A stretch of 39,537 bases of DNA from Phaeodactylibacter luteus (lineage in GTDB: Bacteria > Bacteroidota > Bacteroidia > Chitinophagales > Saprospiraceae): assembly GCF_007993045.1 (NCBI RefSeq), contig NZ_VOOR01000048.1:1-39537 (forward strand). The letters are read 5' to 3'. This document shows positions 1-9,600 of this stretch, piece by piece; position 1 is the first letter of the stretch, and each line of letters opens with the position of its first letter. The notes beneath the pieces were generated by a model. That model was not told the DNA's origin, ran no database searches, and was given only the letters and a program-made list of their open reading frames with translations. Both the position numbers and the translations under genes were made by a program.

Positions 1-1389
1 ATATGCCAGAACGCGGTAGTACAGCTGGACGCGAACGGCATGGGCAGCGTCACGGCATCGGATATCGACAACGGCTCTACAGACGCCTGCGGCATAGCGA
101 GCCTGATGTTGGATGTGGCCGCTTTTGGCTGCGCTGAGGTGGGCATGAACACAGTGACGCTGACGGTGACAGATGAGAACAGCAACGTCAGCATGTGCAC
201 TGCGACGGTCACGGTAGAGGACAACGTAGCGCCAACGGCCTTATGCCTCAATACTACAGTTGAACTTGGGCCAAACGGAGCATATATATTGCAGGAAGAA
301 GATGTATACGATGCTGCTGGCAGCAGTGACAATTGCGGTATAGCATCAATAGTATTTGACCCCGTCACCTTCGATTGTGATGACTTGGGCCAGGTTTTTG
401 TGTCTGGGGTAACGATTGAGGATGAGCTTGGCAACAGCAGTAGCTGCACGGCAAATATCCTGGTGGAAGAAGGCAGTAGCCTGGCAGCGCCATGGTACGA
501 GGCCAAAGTAGGGGACAGCCCCGGTACTTCAGCTGGCTATAGCCCATGCACAGGAGGGGGAGCGTTCTCTTTGGAAGCCGGCGGTCTCAACCCTATCAAT
601 GGGCCACAGGACAACTTGGGCAGCATCCTTCAAACGGTATGTGGCGATGTGTCCATCACGGCACAGGTATCCGATGTGGCCAATGGCTACGCCGGCCTGG
701 TCATCCGGGAAAGCACGGCGGCCGGCAGCCGCTACGTTGGCTTGTATACAGCAGGCAGCAGCATTTACAGGCGCGAATCGAGGGCAATGCCCAACGGGCC
801 GAAGCAGGCGGCCCTTTATATGGGCAGCACCGCTGGATGGATGCGCCTGGAACGGCAGGGCAACCTGGTGCGGTTGTACCGCAGTTTCAATGGGGTGCAA
901 TTCCAGTTGTTGACGCAAGTATTTATCAATCTGCCAGCCTGTGCAGATATAGGGCTGGCAGTCTTTTCTATCCGTCCAGGGCAAGATGGCACCGCCACTT
1001 TTACCAATGTAAGCCTAGCTGGGGCGGGCCCGGCTTTAAAGGGGGCTGTCGTGCCGGCAAACCATCTTGGGCTGAAGGAGGGAGAGCCCTTGGATGCCCC
1101 GGGCATGTTCCTCGAGAGCCTGAGCGGCAGCAGTGTTCTGCCCAGTCAGGCCAAGGTATACCCCAACCCTGCCCGCGGGCAGTTCACCCTTGAGCTGGGC
1201 AGCCCGCTAGAGGCTGAAGCTACCGTTGTACTGCGGGATCAGCTGGGGCGGGCAGTAGGCACAAAAAGGTTGGAGCCTGGGCAGGCACAGTCGGTATGGG
1301 ATGTGAGCGCACTGCCCTCCGGCGTCTACCTGCTGCAATGGTATGGGCAAGAGGGGGCAGCTGCTTCATTGAGGATATTGGTTGAATAG
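1..1389 (+). CDS. HYR-type repeat, DUF1349-like, T9SS-sorted surface protein (5' end outside window)
   Basis: The reading frame is open from base 1, so this is the C-terminal part of a larger protein; the first in-frame ATG at 40 is internal. Order: cysteine-containing HYR/immunoglobulin-like beta repeats (about 1-480, with recurring VTVEDN-type linkers), a concanavalin-A-like domain resembling DUF1349 (about 480-1020; motif YAGLVIRES), a linker, and a T9SS type A sorting domain from about 1155 (motif VYPNPARGQF, ending near a GVYLLQW strand). The product is expected to cross the outer membrane by T9SS and be released or anchored; its missing N-terminus may carry an enzyme domain like that of the downstream paralogue. 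Bases 580-1309 are about 99% identical to 4034-4763. Domain naming is by recognition only; substrate unknown. Confidence 0.85.
   Translation: MCQNAVVQLDANGMGSVTASDIDNGSTDACGIASLMLDVAAFGCAEVGMNTVTLTVTDENSNVSMCTATVTVEDNVAPTALCLNTTVELGPNGAYILQEEDVYDAAGSSDNCGIASIVFDPVTFDCDDLGQVFVSGVTIEDELGNSSSCTANILVEEGSSLAAPWYEAKVGDSPGTSAGYSPCTGGGAFSLEAGGLNPINGPQDNLGSILQTVCGDVSITAQVSDVANGYAGLVIRESTAAGSRYVGLYTAGSSIYRRESRAMPNGPKQAALYMGSTAGWMRLERQGNLVRLYRSFNGVQFQLLTQVFINLPACADIGLAVFSIRPGQDGTATFTNVSLAGAGPALKGAVVPANHLGLKEGEPLDAPGMFLESLSGSSVLPSQAKVYPNPARGQFTLELGSPLEAEATVVLRDQLGRAVGTKRLEPGQAQSVWDVSALPSGVYLLQWYGQEGAAASLRILVE
580..1309 (+). repeat. Long direct repeat, left copy (pairs with 4034-4763)
   Basis: Bases 580-1309 match 4034-4763 at a constant offset of 3454 with no indels. 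I count six differences: 741 C/T, 787 A/G, 1218 A/G, 1227 T/A, 1249 C/A and 1253 C/G. Both edges fall sharply inside coding sequence. Four of the differences cluster in the last 100 bases. Confidence 0.95.
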
Positions 1390-1420
1390 CAGCCTCTCCA
1401 TTTGCTGTCCATCTAATCTG

Positions 1421-1452
1421 AGCCCCGGCAGGTACACACCTGACCGGGGCTT
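1421..1452 (+). terminator. Rho-independent-type hairpin after the first gene
   Basis: AGCCCCGGCAGGT (1421-1433) pairs with ACCTG-A-CCGGGGCT (1438-1451), with one bulged A and a four-base loop. It lies 31 bases after the stop codon. The trailing T-run is weak (TAGCTCTT). Confidence 0.6.
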
Positions 1453-1560
1453 AGCTCTTGTTGGGGGATTATCGATTGAGCGGATAAACCGTTGTTGGCC
1501 GGTGGGCAACGTGCTATTCAGGAGTACAGGTGGCCGCCTGCAAGGTCCTGCAGGGGAATT

Positions 1561-1670
1561 GGCCTAGCGCTGCGCAGGGGTGGCAAGCCCGTCAGGGCCG
1601 AGCGGATAGCGAGCCCCGCAGCATAGCGGCACCTGCCATCCGGCAGGGGCAGGCCCCAAAACGACAAACT
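1561..1670 (+). repeat. Dispersed intergenic repeat, copy A
   Basis: Copy A of a core repeat also present at 9818-9993, 22034-22243, 28076-28231 (inverted) and 32703-32836 (inverted). Shared landmarks in order are GGCCTAGCGCTGCG, GCCC-N4-GGGC, GGGCCGAGCGG, AGCGAGCCCCG, CATAGCGGCACCTGCC, GGCAGGGGCAGGCCCC and an AAAACGACAA tail. The hairpins are GCCC(GTCA)GGGC and CCTGCC(ATCC)GGCAGG. It occupies the middle of the 475-bp gap 1390-1864. Apart from this copy, a terminator and a possible promoter, I see nothing else in that gap. Confidence 0.85.
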
Positions 1671-1760
1671 GGCCGCGGGCTGTAAGGCCAAGCAGGAAGC
1701 TGTAGTGGATGGCGGGTTAAATAGTTTATTATCAGTGGTTTGTGCGGGTTGCATTGTTTT

Positions 1761-1788
1761 TTGTAATGTAAAAAAAATGTAAATTTAT
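1761..1788 (+). promoter_or_regulatory. Possible Bacteroidota promoter for the metalloprotease gene
   Basis: TTTTTTG ending at 1763 is followed after 16 bases by TAAATTTA (1780-1787), seven of eight matches to the -7 consensus TAnnTTTG. The predicted start near 1794 gives a leader of about 70 bases. Spacing is slightly short, so this is tentative. Confidence 0.4.
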
Positions 1789-1864
1789 TGGATTGTAGGC
1801 TTAGCGTGCAGCGCGCTATGCTGGTATTCCTAAAAATCCTATCACAGTCTCAAAAACTATTACC

Positions 1865-4846
1865 ATGAAACAGCTGAACCTATTCGTATTGGCTTGCCTC
1901 TTATCGACCATTTTATTGGGGCAGAGCCCTAACACTGCTTACCCGCTATTTGACGAGGCGGGCATAGCAGCCGCTGAAAAAACGTACCAGGAAGTGGTGG
2001 AAGGCACGCTGCTTTCCATCGATCCTAACATGCTAAAGGCGCTTCGTGCGGAAGCCCCTGGCAGGCTGAGCGTAGACATCCCGTTGAGGAGCGGGAAAAG
2101 CCTAGCGCTGGAACTGGAGCGAATCCAGATTTTTTCAGCGGATTTCAAAGTAGAAAGCAGCCGGGGCGGACGAGCGCATGGCCTCGACTTCGGCATTCAT
2201 TACAAGGGCCGAATAAAAGGCCATGTGGCCTCTTTGGTTTCTTTCAGCATTTACGAAAGTGGTGTCGCTGCGCTGATGAGCGACGGCAGGCACGATTATG
2301 AACTGGCAGAGGTAGAAGACCGGCCAGGCCGTTACATTGTCTACAAAACGGCCGATTTGGAGGAGCGCATCAAGTCGCAGCTGTTCCGTTTCCAGTGCCA
2401 TACGGAGCGCAGCGGCCGTGGCTTGCCGGTCTACAGCGAGGATCAGCTGTTTGGAGCCGGGGCATCCCGAAACGGCTGCAAGGTCATTCAGGTGTACTTG
2501 GTCTCTGATTTTTCCTTTTACGAAGTTAATGGCTCCGATTTGGCAGAGACTACGAACAAGCTCATTTCTGTTTTTGCGCAGACTATCACCATCTATGACG
2601 CTGAAAGCATCAATATGGTCATGTCCGGGATTTTTGTATGGGACTCAGAAGATACCTTTGACGAAGGTGCAGATGCTGAGGTGCAGCGGGACCAATTCCG
2701 GGATTATTATAACGGTGACGGCGCAGGCTGGCCTGGCGACCTCGCACAGCTGATATCGGGCTTTCCGGGCACAGGCGGAGGAGGCATAGCCTATTTTGAT
2801 GGGTTATGCACGGAAGACTCTTATGCACTGACAAGAGCAGGTGGCGATGCCCCCATCTTGCCTTGGACTTCTTATTCCAGGTTTGTGAAAGTGCTGACCC
2901 ACGAGATTGGGCACAACCTGGACTCGAGGCATACCCATGCTTGTGTTTGGAATGGCGACAATACCCAGATTGATGACTATGGCAATGCAAGCCCCGGTGG
3001 TGCAGAAGTTGACGATGCAGAAGGTGGGGCTTGTTTTAGCGATCCGGCGATACTCGATGTAACCCCAACCATCATGAGCTATTTTGACAGCTTTGGCCAT
3101 GGGGAGTTCGTCATGACGAATGGCATGGGCACTCAGCCGGGGAATGTGATGCGCAATTATATCGATAATGCCAGTTGCCTCGATGATGGGAGCAATGTGC
3201 CCCCGGTCGCTATTTGTCAAGACGTGACCGTGCAGCTGAATAGCATTGGGGATGCTGTCACTACGGCAGCCGCTATCGACGACGGTTCTTACGATGCTTG
3301 CGGCAGTGTGCAGTCTTTGTCGCTCAATGTCTCCAGCTTTACTTGCGCCGATGTGGGGGAGAACCCCGTAATGCTTACCGTAGAAGACGATAACGGGAAC
3401 ACGAGTACTTGCACGGCAATGGTGGCCGTTGAAGATAACGTGTCCCCTTCTGCATGGTGTCAAAATGCAACCGTGGAGCTGGACGGCAGCGGAACGGGCA
3501 GCGTCGCGGTAAGCAGCATTAACAACGGCTCGGCCGATGCTTGTGGCATTCAGTCCCTTTCCCTGAGCGAAACAGCTTTTACCTGCTCAGACTTGGGCCC
3601 CAATACCGTTTCCCTCACGGTTACAGACAACAACGGCAATATGGCGAGCTGTGAGGCTACCGTGACGGTCGAAGATAATACTGATCCCGTAGCGGCCTGC
3701 TTTTCTGGCACCGTCTTGCTCAATCCGGAAGGGCTTTATGAGCTTCAGCTGGAAGATGTCTATGATATGGCTGGCAGCAGTGATAACTGTGGCATCACAT
3801 CCGTTGGTTTTGATCCATATACTTTCGACTGTGATGATCTGGGGCTGAGCATTATGGTCGGCGTAACCGTTGAAGATGAGCGTGGCAACAGCAACAGTTG
3901 CACTGCAGAGATTTTGGTAGAAGAGGGAGCCGCTCTGCCGGTGCCCTGGTACGAAGCCACAATTGGTAATGCCCCGGGCACGCTTGGTGCCTATAGCCCC
4001 TGTACCGGAACAGGTGAATTTTCTCTTGAAACGGGCGGTCTCAACCCTATCAATGGGCCACAGGACAACTTGGGCAGCATCCTTCAAACGGTATGTGGCG
4101 ATGTGTCCATCACGGCACAGGTATCCGATGTGGCCAATGGCTACGCCGGCCTGGTCATCCGGGAAAGCACGGCGGCCGGCAGCCGCTACGTTGGTTTGTA
4201 TACAGCAGGCAGCAGCATTTACAGGCGCGAATCGAGGGCAGTGCCCAACGGGCCGAAGCAGGCGGCCCTTTATATGGGCAGCACCGCTGGATGGATGCGC
4301 CTGGAACGGCAGGGCAACCTGGTGCGGTTGTACCGCAGTTTCAATGGGGTGCAATTCCAGTTGTTGACGCAAGTATTTATCAATCTGCCAGCCTGTGCAG
4401 ATATAGGGCTGGCAGTCTTTTCTATCCGTCCAGGGCAAGATGGCACCGCCACTTTTACCAATGTAAGCCTAGCTGGGGCGGGCCCGGCTTTAAAGGGGGC
4501 TGTCGTGCCGGCAAACCATCTTGGGCTGAAGGAGGGAGAGCCCTTGGATGCCCCGGGCATGTTCCTCGAGAGCCTGAGCGGCAGCAGTGTTCTGCCCAGT
4601 CAGGCCAAGGTATACCCCAACCCTGCCCGCGGGCAGTTCACCCTTGAGCTGGGCAGCCCGCTAGAGGCTGAGGCTACCGTAGTACTGCGGGATCAGCTGG
4701 GGAGGGGAGTAGGCACAAAAAGGTTGGAGCCTGGGCAGGCACAGTCGGTATGGGATGTGAGCGGGCTTCCTGTAGGCTTGTACCTGCTGCAGATTGGGCA
4801 AGCCGATGCTGCGGACTGCTACTTGAGGGTAACACTGGAGCGTTAA
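1865..4846 (+). CDS. Secreted metzincin (reprolysin-like, M12B-type) protease with HYR repeats, DUF1349-like and T9SS domains
   Basis: A 993-residue protein. A signal peptide (MKQLNLFVLACLLSTILLG, cleavage after about 20) precedes a propeptide-like region and a zinc protease domain at about 205-440. The zinc motif is HEIGHNLDSRH (His346, Glu347, His350, His356), followed by the Met-turn IMSY near 404. Position 8 of the metzincin motif, usually Gly, is Asp. Three HYR-type repeats follow (about 446-524, 525-603, 604-688), each with paired cysteines, then a DUF1349-like concanavalin-A fold (about 689-875) and a T9SS type A sorting domain (from 916, VYPNPARGQF). It should act outside the cell on proteins or peptides. 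The C-terminal 240 codons are nearly identical to the upstream paralogue. ATG was chosen for the clear signal peptide. Natural substrate unknown. Confidence 0.9.
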   Translation: MKQLNLFVLACLLSTILLGQSPNTAYPLFDEAGIAAAEKTYQEVVEGTLLSIDPNMLKALRAEAPGRLSVDIPLRSGKSLALELERIQIFSADFKVESSRGGRAHGLDFGIHYKGRIKGHVASLVSFSIYESGVAALMSDGRHDYELAEVEDRPGRYIVYKTADLEERIKSQLFRFQCHTERSGRGLPVYSEDQLFGAGASRNGCKVIQVYLVSDFSFYEVNGSDLAETTNKLISVFAQTITIYDAESINMVMSGIFVWDSEDTFDEGADAEVQRDQFRDYYNGDGAGWPGDLAQLISGFPGTGGGGIAYFDGLCTEDSYALTRAGGDAPILPWTSYSRFVKVLTHEIGHNLDSRHTHACVWNGDNTQIDDYGNASPGGAEVDDAEGGACFSDPAILDVTPTIMSYFDSFGHGEFVMTNGMGTQPGNVMRNYIDNASCLDDGSNVPPVAICQDVTVQLNSIGDAVTTAAAIDDGSYDACGSVQSLSLNVSSFTCADVGENPVMLTVEDDNGNTSTCTAMVAVEDNVSPSAWCQNATVELDGSGTGSVAVSSINNGSADACGIQSLSLSETAFTCSDLGPNTVSLTVTDNNGNMASCEATVTVEDNTDPVAACFSGTVLLNPEGLYELQLEDVYDMAGSSDNCGITSVGFDPYTFDCDDLGLSIMVGVTVEDERGNSNSCTAEILVEEGAALPVPWYEATIGNAPGTLGAYSPCTGTGEFSLETGGLNPINGPQDNLGSILQTVCGDVSITAQVSDVANGYAGLVIRESTAAGSRYVGLYTAGSSIYRRESRAVPNGPKQAALYMGSTAGWMRLERQGNLVRLYRSFNGVQFQLLTQVFINLPACADIGLAVFSIRPGQDGTATFTNVSLAGAGPALKGAVVPANHLGLKEGEPLDAPGMFLESLSGSSVLPSQAKVYPNPARGQFTLELGSPLEAEATVVLRDQLGRGVGTKRLEPGQAQSVWDVSGLPVGLYLLQIGQADAADCYLRVTLER
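4034..4763 (+). repeat. Long direct repeat, right copy (pairs with 580-1309)
   Basis: Right-hand member of the 730-bp pair. It encodes most of the DUF1349-like domain, the linker and most of the T9SS sorting domain. Sequence on either side diverges at once: the preceding HYR repeats are only moderately similar and the last 25-30 residues differ. Confidence 0.95.
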
Positions 4847-4900
4847 CAAGGCAGAATGGGCTATGGCTTGTGTTTCAATAGCACTGAGCCGCATAGCTTA

Positions 4901-4944
4901 TAGGAAAGGCCCGGCTGAGCATAAACTCAGCTGGGCTTTTCCTA
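4901..4944. terminator. Bidirectional terminator between convergent genes
   Basis: A 19-base arm (4901-4919) pairs with 4926-4944 around a six-base loop, with two G-U type positions. The right arm carries CTTTTCC and the left arm GGAAAGG, so it can serve both the protease gene and the minus-strand gene ending at 4946. Confidence 0.8.
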
Positions 4945-4945
4945 T

Positions 4946-6400
4946 TTACAACGGCTGTTGGCCTTCGAGCTGCTTGGCCTTGTCCAGCAGCCAGCCTTTA
5001 TTGTTCACGGGCTCAAGGGCTTGAATATCTGAACGTAAGGGAAGCTCAGGAGCCGCCGATCCAAATTGGCGCCCCCGGGACTTGGCTTTTTGTAGCCATC
5101 CGATAGCTTTAAGAAAGTGGTGGTTTGATTTTTTCTGATAGGCAGAGAGCTGCCGGTTGCGTTGGATGTATTTCCTTGAGGCTTCCAATAGGGCAAGGAG
5201 TGCCTCTTCTTCGCCGAGCTCATAATAGCTTTTGAGCTGAATGATCTTTGCGGACATGTGGTAGAATGCATCAGAGAAATCTACATCCTGCAAGGTTTGC
5301 AGGGTTTTGTGATAGGCCGATTGCTCAAATTGCAGTGCGGCGAGGTTGTAGGTGAATACATTCTCCCGGTTTTCCGGGTCGAGCTCTTCCCGGTAGGTGC
5401 GCAAGAACCATTCGGTCCATTTAAATTCCTGCAGGCGGATGCCGGCCGTGGCGATATTGATATAGGTCCACTGAGTGAGCATACCCTGCCGGTGGAGCAG
5501 CCCTTGGGCGAGCATCTCCTTATAGTTGTCCAAGATTTCCCGGTAGTAGGCCGTGTGGCCGGAGTTGATCTGCTTGACGCAAAAGTTCTGAAGATAGTCG
5601 TACAGATCTTGCAGCTCCTCCTGAGGGAAGAGGCCGCGGTGCCCTTGGAGCAGGACCTTGAGCTGTCTGTAATGGGCTTCTTTATCAGTAGTCAGCATGG
5701 CATACGCCTCCGCATATACCGTGATGGCCGGCCATTGCCGCAGTGGGCTGCCCGGCTGTTGGTGCCAACTGAGGACCGTATCGATGTACTGGCAGGAGTA
5801 CCCGGCGTTGATGGCCCGGTTGCGGCTCGCCATGTCACAAGCCGCACGCAATTTCTGGCAGCTGAAGTAAAGGTCGAGCTGATCGCTGTGGGCTTGTAGG
5901 TAGGGGTTATAGCGGCGGGGTGCCCGCAACAGTTCAGCACGGTCCAAAAGGTAAGCTTCCTGTACGGTCTGATGAAGGTATTGTACAGAGCGGGAGGGCA
6001 GCTGCCGGGTGAGCTGTTTCATGCGCCGGGCATTTTGTCTAAGGTGGCGGCTTGCCCTCCGGTCGAGGAGCGGGTTGAGCAAGAGCTCCCGCTCAAGGGC
6101 CGGCCGATTGCTGAGCTCTAGCTGGGCAAGCAGTTGATAGCCCAATTGTAGGGTATCGGAGATCAGGTTGTTGATGCGCAGCTCATTAAAGGTGCTGCCC
6201 GGCCCGTAGACGGCCTGGTAAGCGAGCTCTTTGGCCAGCTTTGGGCTGCTGAAATCAGGGGCAAAAGAAAGCAGGAAGTCGAGCAGGGCAGTGATTTTAG
6301 GGTTTTTATTGAAAAATGGGGACAATGCCATTTCGCGGAAGCGAGTCCGTTCGCGGGTGGATAAAGCTTTGAGCAGATCAGAGAGCTTTGCTTTTTCCAT
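4946..6400 (-). CDS. Conserved helical cytoplasmic protein, function unknown
   Basis: A 484-residue protein starting MEKAKLSDLLKALSTRERTR. There is no signal peptide or membrane segment. The sequence is rich in Leu, Gln, Arg, Tyr and Glu with repeated amphipathic helix patterns, suggesting an all-alpha, possibly TPR-like solenoid. I recognise no catalytic motif or named family. The ATG at 6400 is preceded by AT-rich sequence (TAGCTAAA) typical of Bacteroidota starts without a Shine-Dalgarno. It stands alone on the minus strand between T9SS cargo genes; no functional link to them can be inferred from position alone. Confidence 0.75.
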   Translation of the reverse strand: MEKAKLSDLLKALSTRERTRFREMALSPFFNKNPKITALLDFLLSFAPDFSSPKLAKELAYQAVYGPGSTFNELRINNLISDTLQLGYQLLAQLELSNRPALERELLLNPLLDRRASRHLRQNARRMKQLTRQLPSRSVQYLHQTVQEAYLLDRAELLRAPRRYNPYLQAHSDQLDLYFSCQKLRAACDMASRNRAINAGYSCQYIDTVLSWHQQPGSPLRQWPAITVYAEAYAMLTTDKEAHYRQLKVLLQGHRGLFPQEELQDLYDYLQNFCVKQINSGHTAYYREILDNYKEMLAQGLLHRQGMLTQWTYINIATAGIRLQEFKWTEWFLRTYREELDPENRENVFTYNLAALQFEQSAYHKTLQTLQDVDFSDAFYHMSAKIIQLKSYYELGEEEALLALLEASRKYIQRNRQLSAYQKKSNHHFLKAIGWLQKAKSRGRQFGSAAPELPLRSDIQALEPVNNKGWLLDKAKQLEGQQPL

Positions 6401-6495
6401 TTTAGCTATATTGGATTTATTTAAATAATTGCAAATAAGAGGTTTATGTTGTATTGAGGGATTAAAATTAGCTATATTTTAGATAAAGTGTACTT

Positions 6496-6524
6496 TTTGG
6501 GCGGCAGTAATGGGCCTACCTTTG
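6496..6524 (+). promoter_or_regulatory. Bacteroidota sigma-A promoter for the cohesin gene
   Basis: TTTG (6496-6499), 17 bases, then TACCTTTG (6517-6524) is an exact fit to the TTTG/TAnnTTTG consensus. The predicted start near 6530 leaves a leader of about 73 bases before ATG 6604. Confidence 0.8.
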
Positions 6525-6603
6525 TAATGCAGTTGAGAAAAGGCTGCGCATTTCATAATTCCAGGAACATATTGGAGCCCAGCTCCCCAAAACTAAAATC
6601 TCT

Positions 6604-9600
6604 ATGAAACGACTTATCCTATTGTTCTTTTTATCCATGGCAGCAGGCCCTTGGCTCAAGGGGCAGGAATGTTTCAGCTTGTTCGTTGATCAGGTAGCAG
6701 GCAGCCCGGGCGAGGAAGTTTGTGTGCCGGTGCGTGCAGACGGGGTGGAAGGCTTGGTCTCGATGCAATTCAGCTTAGGCTGGGATGCTTCCAAGCTTCA
6801 GCTCACCGGCGTGGCCAACCTTGTTCTGCCTCAGCTTTCAACGAATAATTTCAACCTTGACCCTGCTTTTAATTCGGCAGGGCAGACCGCCCTATCTTGG
6901 TTTGATATCTCTACACCGGGCGGGCTTTCCCTTCCAGATTCTTCCATTCTCTTTGAGCTGTGCTTCGAGGTCCTTTCCCCCGGAGGGTATGCAAGCATCC
7001 ACTTTGCCCAGACGATTGCCCCCTACGAGTTCACGGCCTTACCTGGGAACGTATTGCCCACTTACGCCCTGATGAGCGGAGGGGTGAGTGCGGAAGCAGA
7101 TATGCCGGCTTTCAGCGGGGCTTGCTTCACATTGGGCGATTGTACAGATGGAGGGGCTATCTTCCCTCAGCTGTCCAATTCAGATCAGGTAGTGGCCTAC
7201 AACTGGCATCAGGGCGGTCAGGGCATATCCACTTCAGATTTTCTTGGTGGGGCAGCCCCCGGCCTTTACAAATTGAATGTGACAGATGTTGCCGGGCGGG
7301 AATTGCAAGCGGATTTTAGCTTGGGCGCAGCAGACGGCGTGTTTGTATCTGGCTATGATTTATCACCTCCGACTACCTGTGGAGGCGCAGACGGCAGCAT
7401 TGAGGTATTTGTGGAAGGCGGTTCGGGCAGCTATGACATTGCATGGAGCAACGGGCAGTCTGGCAGCGTGATATCTGGCTTGTCCCCCGGAGTATACATC
7501 GTATGGGTGACAGACCTGGAAACGAATTGCGATTATACAGCGGTGTACGTCATCCCCGCTGGGGGCGAGCTGTTGACCGCTTATTCCTATGCTTGCACAC
7601 AATTTGAGGATCAGCCGGCAGTGGTGAGCATCACTTGTGCGGTGTGGGACGGTGGCGGCCTTCCGCCCTATACTTTTGAGTGGTCTAATGGGTATACAGA
7701 GGTGAACGATTGGGTAAGCACCCTGGAGGATGTGCCCTCTGGCTTTACTTATGGGCTGACCATTACCGATGCTTCTGGGTGCAGCTATGAGCCTTTGCCG
7801 GCTTTCGCCGAATGTGATTCTGCTGTGCCTGAAGGGCAGCTGAGCATTGGGGAGGCTATTGTAGCCCCCGGGGCTGAAGTTTGCCTGCCGGTATTGATGA
7901 GCGGGGTACAAGCGCTCAGCTCCTTCTCCACGGGCATCGGCTGGGATCCGGAAGTGCTCAGCTTTACAGGGGTGAATGAAGGGAGCCTGCCAAGCCTGTT
8001 AGATTTTGGGCTGGGGCTGGAGCACGCTGGGCAGGGGCTGCTGAGCATAGACTGGGCTACGGATGTGCCAGAAGGCGAGTTCTTCAGCGGCCCTGCTACC
8101 ATACTATTTGAAATCTGTTTTGATGCGGTTGGCGCGCCCGGCAGCAGTACCGCTGTAGAATTTGACCCCGAAATACAGCCAACGGTTTTGGAGCTGACAG
8201 GAGGAGTACTGCAAACGAGCTTATCGGACGGCGTTTGCTTGATCAGTGGGGGGGCTGAATCCGTTGGGCTGCAGTGGGGCGCCAAGGCGGCCAATGTAGG
8301 AGAAAGTGCCTGTCTGGATGTGACCGTATCCAACTTTACAGACGTAGCAGGGGTGCAGTTCTCCACAGACTGGGACCCCACGTTGATTGCTTTTGACACC
8401 TTGTTGCTGTCCGGCAATCTGCCCGCCTTGAACCCTAGTGCGAACTTCAATTTGCAGCATACGGATGAAGGCAATATGGCGGTAACCTGGTTCGACCCTG
8501 CCCTCAGTTCACTGTCCCTGCCTGATGGTACGCCCTTGTTTAGCCTGTGCTTCACGGCTTTGGGGCCAGAAGGGTTTGCTCCGGTCTCCTTTAGCAATCA
8601 GCCGGCATTGATTGAGGTGTCTAATGAAAATGAAGTCCTTCCTGTTCAGGTGCAGCATGGCGGAGTGGATATGCTGCAGCCTGAGGTATGGCCTGGAGAT
8701 ACGGATACCGATGGGCTGGTGAGCCATTATGACCTGCTCAATATCGGGCTGGGCTATGGCTCAGCCGGGCCGGGCCGGGAAAATGCGAGCATCAACTGGG
8801 CAGCACAATATGCACCGGCATGGGAAGGCAGCACGCCTGGCACCGGCGTCAATTTCAAGCATCTGGATACGAATGGCGATGGGCTGATCGATGCTGCAGA
8901 TACGCTCGCCCTAGTCCAAAACTGGGGGGAAGAAGTGAACTTTGCCCCCGGTGAGGCAGAAAACCGCCTCGATGGGGCCTCCATCTTTATCGAGCCGGAT
9001 ACTGTAGTCTTAGGCGACGAAGCGGTCTTCAATATCATTTTCGGTGAAGAGGTGCAGCCTGCACAGGAGATTTATGGCCTGGCCTTTAGCATCGTATATG
9101 ACACCTCGGTTGTAGTGCCGGGCAGCGGGGCAGCTCGCTTCATGGAATCGTGGCTTGGGCAGGAAGGTACCGACCTGCTGGGCGTTTCCAAAGATCAGGC
9201 AGGGGGCAGCCGGGTAGATGTAGCCCTTACCCGGACCGATGGGCTGAACCGGACCGGTGCTGGTACGATAGGGCAGCTGCACATTACCATTCAGGATGTC
9301 ATTTTCGCAAGAGCAGAGGCTTATGAGCTACCGTTCGCCATTGAAAACATCAGGGTCATCAACGCTTTGGAAGAGGAGCAGCCCGTTGTGCCACAGTCCA
9401 CTGTAGCTTTGGTCCTGGAAGCCATCACAACCCTGGCGCCTGGCCCGGATGCGCTGCTGGAGGTATACCCCAATCCTGCCCGTGAGCGCCTTCAGGTCAG
9501 CGTGAAAGGCTTGCCTGTAGACGAGGCAAGGCTTTGGTCTGCCGCCGGGCAGTTGGTTTTAGAGGGCAAAGGGGAAGAGCTTGATATCAGCCAAGTGCCA

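Noticed and set aside
3587-4438. 283-codon minus-strand frame (and its copy at 529-984)
   Set aside because: Antisense shadow of the 730-bp repeated coding region; identical because the DNA is.
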